Below, piece by piece: positions 60,661-64,000 of a DNA stretch of 64,000 bases. The stretch comes from Segatella maculosa DSM 19339 = JCM 15638 (GTDB taxonomy: Bacteria; Bacteroidota; Bacteroidia; Bacteroidales; Bacteroidaceae). The DNA is taken from the NCBI RefSeq assembly GCF_000382385.1, contig NZ_KB908319.1, positions 62,001-126,000 on the forward strand, given 5' to 3'. The position numbers were made by a program, and so were the translations under genes. The notes under the pieces are model-generated. The model saw only the letters and a list, made by a program, of their open reading frames with translations, had not been told where the DNA came from and made no database searches. Each line of letters starts with the position of its first letter. Within the stretch, counting starts at the first letter, position 1.

Positions 60661-61929
60661 TCAGTTCGGCGCGCAAAGCACGGTGCAAACGCGGTCTTGA
60701 AAAGCACGCCCATTTCGCCCGTGCATGACGCCCTGATTGATGATAGCGAAGCAAAGCGCGTGCCCATTCGCCGCACGACAATATCCCGCGAGGCTCGTAA
60801 TTCCCGTTAGCGTCCCGGTCTTTGCCGTCACGTTGCCATTCGTGAAGCTTCCACGCATGCGCTTCTTCAGCGTCCCGTCTACACCGGCAATCGGAAGCGC
60901 AGGCAACAAATGGTTCCGGATATTTTTATTCCTATACGCATAGCGCAACAATCTCACCTCCAATTCCGCGCTCAAATAATTGTAGAGCGACAGCCCCGAG
61001 CCATCAGCGAACTTATATTTTGATGGGTCGAGACCTATTTTCTCAACAAGTCCTCTTATCACCGTGCGCGCATTCCTCGCCGTTGCCGGTCGGCTCCCCG
61101 TGCTCGCGGCAATCTGATAGAACATCGCCTCCGCATAAAGATTATCACTCTCCTTAAGCATACGCATCAAAATTTGGTCGATAGTATGAAAGCGCGCCAC
61201 GATACAGTAAGAATCGGTCGGCTTTTTTTTGTCGTCAATAGAAGCGTCCACAAAAATACCGTGCTCGACCAAGGCATTCAGAAAGCGCCCCATAAAAATA
61301 TCCTTGCCGCCGATGAGCAACGGCGTCAAAACTTTGTTCTTGTCGTCCCAGCACCACCCCTCGCCATACGCTTTCTCATCTTTCATGCTGCGGTCTGCAT
61401 ATAAATGACCCTCTATCGTATCTACGCCCATCTTTCGAATACCCTCGACAAAAGCTTTCAGGTCATCGCTATTGAAACGCGGGTCAAACCCACCGACGCA
61501 ATAAATGTCGCCTGTCAGTTTCCTATTTTCTATTTCTCCGGTATAGCATAGTTCCGTCTTGAATTGATAATCACCACCGAGTTTATCAATCGCCGTAATA
61601 GCCGTAATAAGTTTCATCGTACTTGCCGGGCGCATCAGTTGCCGCTCATTATAAGCAAACAGCGTACTGTCTGCATCGAGGTCATACACCATTAATCCCA
61701 CTTGCGAGGTCTCGAACATATCACTTTTGAGTAAGTTTCTCAACCGATATTGCATATTTTCTGGCCAAGGAAGCGAAATACTGTCGTTAAACAGTGTATC
61801 AACCATAGCCGAATCCGAAACGCTTTCGTTGTCGCCATCATCAATAACTTCATTTTCTACTTGCGCAAATGTCGGCAATGAAAATAATGCCATCAGCAGA
61901 AATAACCATCTGATTTTCCCCATTCCCAT
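60661..61929 (-). CDS. dacB: D-alanyl-D-alanine carboxypeptidase/endopeptidase (PBP4, DacB)
   Basis: A 422-residue penicillin-binding protein, start at 61929 (MGMGKIRWLFLLMALFSLPTFAQ) giving a signal peptide; the upstream frame of 15 residues is not credible. Active-site motifs: STMK (103-106), SDN (SDNLYAEAMFYQIA) and KTG (AKTGTLTG), in order. It trims peptidoglycan cross-links in the periplasm. A -7-like TATTTTTG lies on the minus strand at 61959-61952. Confidence 0.93.
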   Translation of the reverse strand: MGMGKIRWLFLLMALFSLPTFAQVENEVIDDGDNESVSDSAMVDTLFNDSISLPWPENMQYRLRNLLKSDMFETSQVGLMVYDLDADSTLFAYNERQLMRPASTMKLITAITAIDKLGGDYQFKTELCYTGEIENRKLTGDIYCVGGFDPRFNSDDLKAFVEGIRKMGVDTIEGHLYADRSMKDEKAYGEGWCWDDKNKVLTPLLIGGKDIFMGRFLNALVEHGIFVDASIDDKKKPTDSYCIVARFHTIDQILMRMLKESDNLYAEAMFYQIAASTGSRPATARNARTVIRGLVEKIGLDPSKYKFADGSGLSLYNYLSAELEVRLLRYAYRNKNIRNHLLPALPIAGVDGTLKKRMRGSFTNGNVTAKTGTLTGITSLAGYCRAANGHALCFAIINQGVMHGRNGRAFQDRVCTVLCAPN

Positions 61930-62032
61930 ATAACTTACATCTATTTGCTTACAAAAATAATAAAAAAATACCAAATCCTTTCATATTATATCACTTTTTT
62001 TACTCCTTTTTTTAAATTTTCTCTATAATTTT

Positions 62033-62063
62033 CTTGCGTTTCCAAGAAAAAAAGGTATATTTG
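62033..62063 (+). promoter_or_regulatory. Promoter of the repeat-peptide gene
   Basis: CTTG (62033-62036), 19 bases, TATATTTG (62056-62063). The start would be near 62070, directly before an unusually strong ribosome binding site AAAGGAGGT at 62072-62080 (ATG at 62084). Such sites are rare in this window. Confidence 0.78.
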
Positions 62064-62083
62064 CAAAAAATAAAGGAGGTTTT

Positions 62084-62456
62084 ATGTATATATTAATTAG
62101 AAATCAAAAATCCTCGGACGATGATGCTTCCAACCCCTTGGAAAATAAAAAATCCTCGGACGATGACATTTCCAACCCCTTGGAAAATAAAAAATCCTCG
62201 GACGATGGCATTTCCAACCCCTTGGAAAGCAAAAAATCCTCGGACGATGACATTTCCAACCCCTTGGAAAGCAAAAATCCTCGGACGATGACATTTCCAA
62301 CCCCTTGGAAAGTAAAAAATCCTTGGACGATGACATTTCCAACCCCTTGGAAAGCAAAAATCCTCAGACGATGACATTTCCAACCCCTTGGAAAGTAAAA
62401 AATCTTCGGACGATGATAATTACAATCCATTGGAAAATAAAAACACATTATTTTAA
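62084..62456 (+). pseudogene. Tandem-repeat peptide gene with two single-base slips
   Basis: Eight 42-bp (14-codon) repeats, consensus KSSDDDISNPLE(N/S)K, follow MYILIRNQ. The frame runs cleanly for four repeats, then a poly-A run of the repeat is A5 instead of A6 (62273-62277) and the frame shifts; a second A5 appears at 62355-62359. If both had six A, the frame would continue to NPLENKNTLF and stop at 62456. As it stands, translation ends at 62374. Each unit also holds a 6-bp hairpin TTCCAA-CCCC-TTGGAA. The protein is unrecognised. It may be a decaying gene, a slippage switch, or a programmed frameshift; sequence alone does not decide. Confidence 0.6.
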
Positions 62457-62504
62457 TATAATATATTGAATTAAGAAAATATTAATCTATTAATCTTTAA
62501 TCAT

Positions 62505-63443
62505 ATGAAAATTAATCCTATTCAAAAAAGTCAGCTTCAACATATGGAGCATTATCAACTTGTTAATCACATATTAACAATTTGTAAAGAAGCAAAAATC
62601 GAAAAGCTTGATACTGTTCTTGCAACTCTTCAAAAAGCATTTGAAAAAGAAGATTTATCATTGAACTTACCACGTAAAGAAGAGGGGACTAAAGAACTCC
62701 GAGAACTTGATAAAGAACGTAGTAATGCTTATCGTGCGTTAACATTCGCTGTGAAACTGAACCAAAATTCAGAAGTAAAAACGAATAGAGATGCAGCAGA
62801 AAAATTATCGGAAGTAATATCGCGCTATCCGAAGTTATTAAAAGCTAACTATGATAAAAAAAGCGGAATGATTAAGAATCTCGTTACCGATTTTTCTGAA
62901 ACTGCAATATTTGAGCATGTAAAACTTCTCAAAATAAAACCATATATCGACCGACTTAGTAATGCCAATAAGGCGTTTGATGAACTTTATTGTTCGCGAC
63001 TAAAATCGTCTATCCCGACGGGAGCATTCGATGTAAAAGCACTACGCGCTGAAACCGACGCTGCGCTCAACGACGTTTTGCGCCGAATAGACTCGCTCGA
63101 TGACCTTGAACCCGAAACGCCTAATCTCGCAGAACTCATTAAACACTATAATGCACTTGTCGAGAAGAAACATTTTACACTTTCTCATCGTGCAGGCACG
63201 TCGCAGACGGCTCGCAAGAAACGTATGGCCGGCTACGCTGCGCTACTGCAGCCCGGTTTTGCACAACTTGAAGAATCACTCGGCTTGCCATCAAAAACCT
63301 TATCGTTTACGGGCAAGACAAAAGGTACCGGCGCGAAACGCAACTATCAGCTCGCCATAAAAGGTCAGACAGGCCTCGATGGCAAACCACGCACAGTTTG
63401 GGTCATTGTAGACAAAAACGGAAAACTTTCAGAAGTAAAATAA
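62505..63443 (+). CDS. DUF6261 family protein
   Basis: A 312-residue, mostly helical protein. KINPIQKSQLQHMEHYQLVNHIL at the start and ELDKERSNAYRALTFAVKLNQNS in the middle agree with DUF6261, a Bacteroidales family without known function. The first two-thirds are AT-rich, the last third has ordinary composition. It follows the repeat-peptide gene by 48 bases and may share its promoter. Confidence 0.8.
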   Translation: MKINPIQKSQLQHMEHYQLVNHILTICKEAKIEKLDTVLATLQKAFEKEDLSLNLPRKEEGTKELRELDKERSNAYRALTFAVKLNQNSEVKTNRDAAEKLSEVISRYPKLLKANYDKKSGMIKNLVTDFSETAIFEHVKLLKIKPYIDRLSNANKAFDELYCSRLKSSIPTGAFDVKALRAETDAALNDVLRRIDSLDDLEPETPNLAELIKHYNALVEKKHFTLSHRAGTSQTARKKRMAGYAALLQPGFAQLEESLGLPSKTLSFTGKTKGTGAKRNYQLAIKGQTGLDGKPRTVWVIVDKNGKLSEVK

Positions 63444-63493
63444 AGTGTTATCCCTAATTTCAGATAAACGTTAAATAAATAAATGATAAAATT

Positions 63494-63706
63494 ATGACAA
63501 CAAAAACTTTCAGTGTTAACGGAATGAAGTGTGGGCATTGCAAAGCCAATGTCGAACAGGCCATTTTGGCATTAGACGGCGTGTCGCGTGCAGAGGCTAA
63601 CCTCGAAGCAAAGAGCGTGACGGTAGAATTTGACGAAAATCGTCAGAAAACGACTGATATCAAGCAAGCCGTTGAAAACTCCGGTCGATATGAGCTTATT
63701 ATCTAA
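63494..63706 (+). CDS. copZ: Copper chaperone (heavy-metal-associated domain)
   Basis: A 70-residue HMA protein with the metal-binding MKCGHC (Cys13, Cys16). It carries copper(I) to the ATPase encoded next. It ends 11 bases before copA. Confidence 0.92.
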   Translation: MTTKTFSVNGMKCGHCKANVEQAILALDGVSRAEANLEAKSVTVEFDENRQKTTDIKQAVENSGRYELII

Positions 63707-63717
63707 ATATTTCCGAG

Positions 63718-64000
63718 ATGAAAAAAACAGTTCCTATCGTTGGTATGGCGTGCGCGGCATGTGCAGCCAACGTCGAAAAGCGACTTAAGGGTTTAAAAGG
63801 CATACAATCAGTAGCCGTATCGTTGCCGGGTCGTTCGGCGCAGATTGATTATGACCCAGCCGTGATTTCCCTCGAGAAAATGAAGCAAGAGGTCAACAAC
63901 GCCGGCTACGACCTCGTCATAGAGAGCGGAAGAAGCGCCGACGAGATTTCGCGACGAGAATTCATACTTTTGCGTCGAAAAACGATTCTTTCGTGGTTGT
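63718..64000 (+). CDS. copA: Copper-translocating P-type ATPase, N-terminal part
   Basis: An open frame from ATG 63718 to the window edge (94 codons). It starts MKKTVPIVGMACAACAANVEKRL, an HMA domain with CAAC, then a linker ending in REFILLRRKTILSWL, which leads to the first membrane helix. The rest lies outside. It forms a copZ-copA copper-export operon. Confidence 0.9.
   Translation, partial: MKKTVPIVGMACAACAANVEKRLKGLKGIQSVAVSLPGRSAQIDYDPAVISLEKMKQEVNNAGYDLVIESGRSADEISRREFILLRRKTILSWL

Noticed and set aside
62093..62448. Three overlapping minus-strand frames through the 42-bp repeats
   Set aside because: They mirror the repeat unit (length 42, a multiple of three). The promoter and ribosome binding site are on the plus strand.

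Overview
The window is chromosomal DNA from a Bacteroidales bacterium, most likely Prevotella in the broad sense. The evidence is two SusC/SusD outer-membrane pairs, a fimbrillin-like lipoprotein, type B L31, a tig-clpP-clpX-recQ cluster, DUF6261 and DUF5689 proteins, lipoproteins with short lipobox signals, and Bacteroidota-type promoters (TTTG, about 20 bases, TAnnTTTG). No plasmid, phage, transposase or CRISPR genes were found.

Layout. 1-8.6 kb: end of a flippase-like membrane protein, PepD, two small lipoproteins, a glutathione peroxidase/thioredoxin reductase operon, a sodium:solute symporter and a solitary TrpB2. 9.4-13.2 kb: a four-gene envelope operon of unknown function, then tRNA-Val and tRNA-Tyr with a clear terminator. 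13.7-23.3 kb: susC-susD-susC-susD without glycosidases. 23.8-27.1 kb: YitT-family protein, MnmA and SerB. 27.1-30.7 kb: a repeat-rich leader with (AC)22, a small acidic protein, a fimbrillin-like lipoprotein and an HU-like protein. 31.3-37.0 kb (minus): tig, clpP, clpX, recQ. 37.4-45.4 kb (minus): an exopolysaccharide cluster with Wza, Wzz, EpsG-like, Wzx, three glycosyltransferases including a GT11 fucosyltransferase, and an initiating sugar transferase. 46.3-55.0 kb: uridine kinase, a UDG-superfamily protein and an exported EEP nuclease, divergent from a TonB-dependent receptor, two OB-fold-like lipoproteins, L31 and a NUC1 nuclease lipoprotein. 55.8-64 kb: GreA, HIT, MutY, a PIF1-like helicase, PBP4, a repeat-peptide gene with two single-base slips, a DUF6261 protein, and CopZ with the start of CopA.

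The intergenic regions are unusually structured. They carry (A) about 24 copies of a 30-bp palindrome of the GGACGCACG/CGTGCGTCC type, often paired head-to-head and tandemly amplified; (B) arrays of 22-bp units whose sequence varies but whose 22-bp register holds exactly; (C) GC-rich CTCCC/GGGAG hairpins after genes; and (D) a GACGAGTAAA-type segment. Families A and B are joined by a conserved linker in four loci and so form one composite element. Two further arrays, at 23529 and 31019, use the same 22-bp period with unrelated sequences.

Two systems deserve attention. The first is the 46.3-55.0 kb locus, which reads as a possible nucleic-acid scavenging system: two exported nucleases, an outer-membrane receptor, OB-fold-like lipoproteins and nucleoside salvage. 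The second is the family of 22-bp phased arrays. A candidate attenuator in the greA leader and a candidate leader RNA at 27284-27531 are also new-looking.
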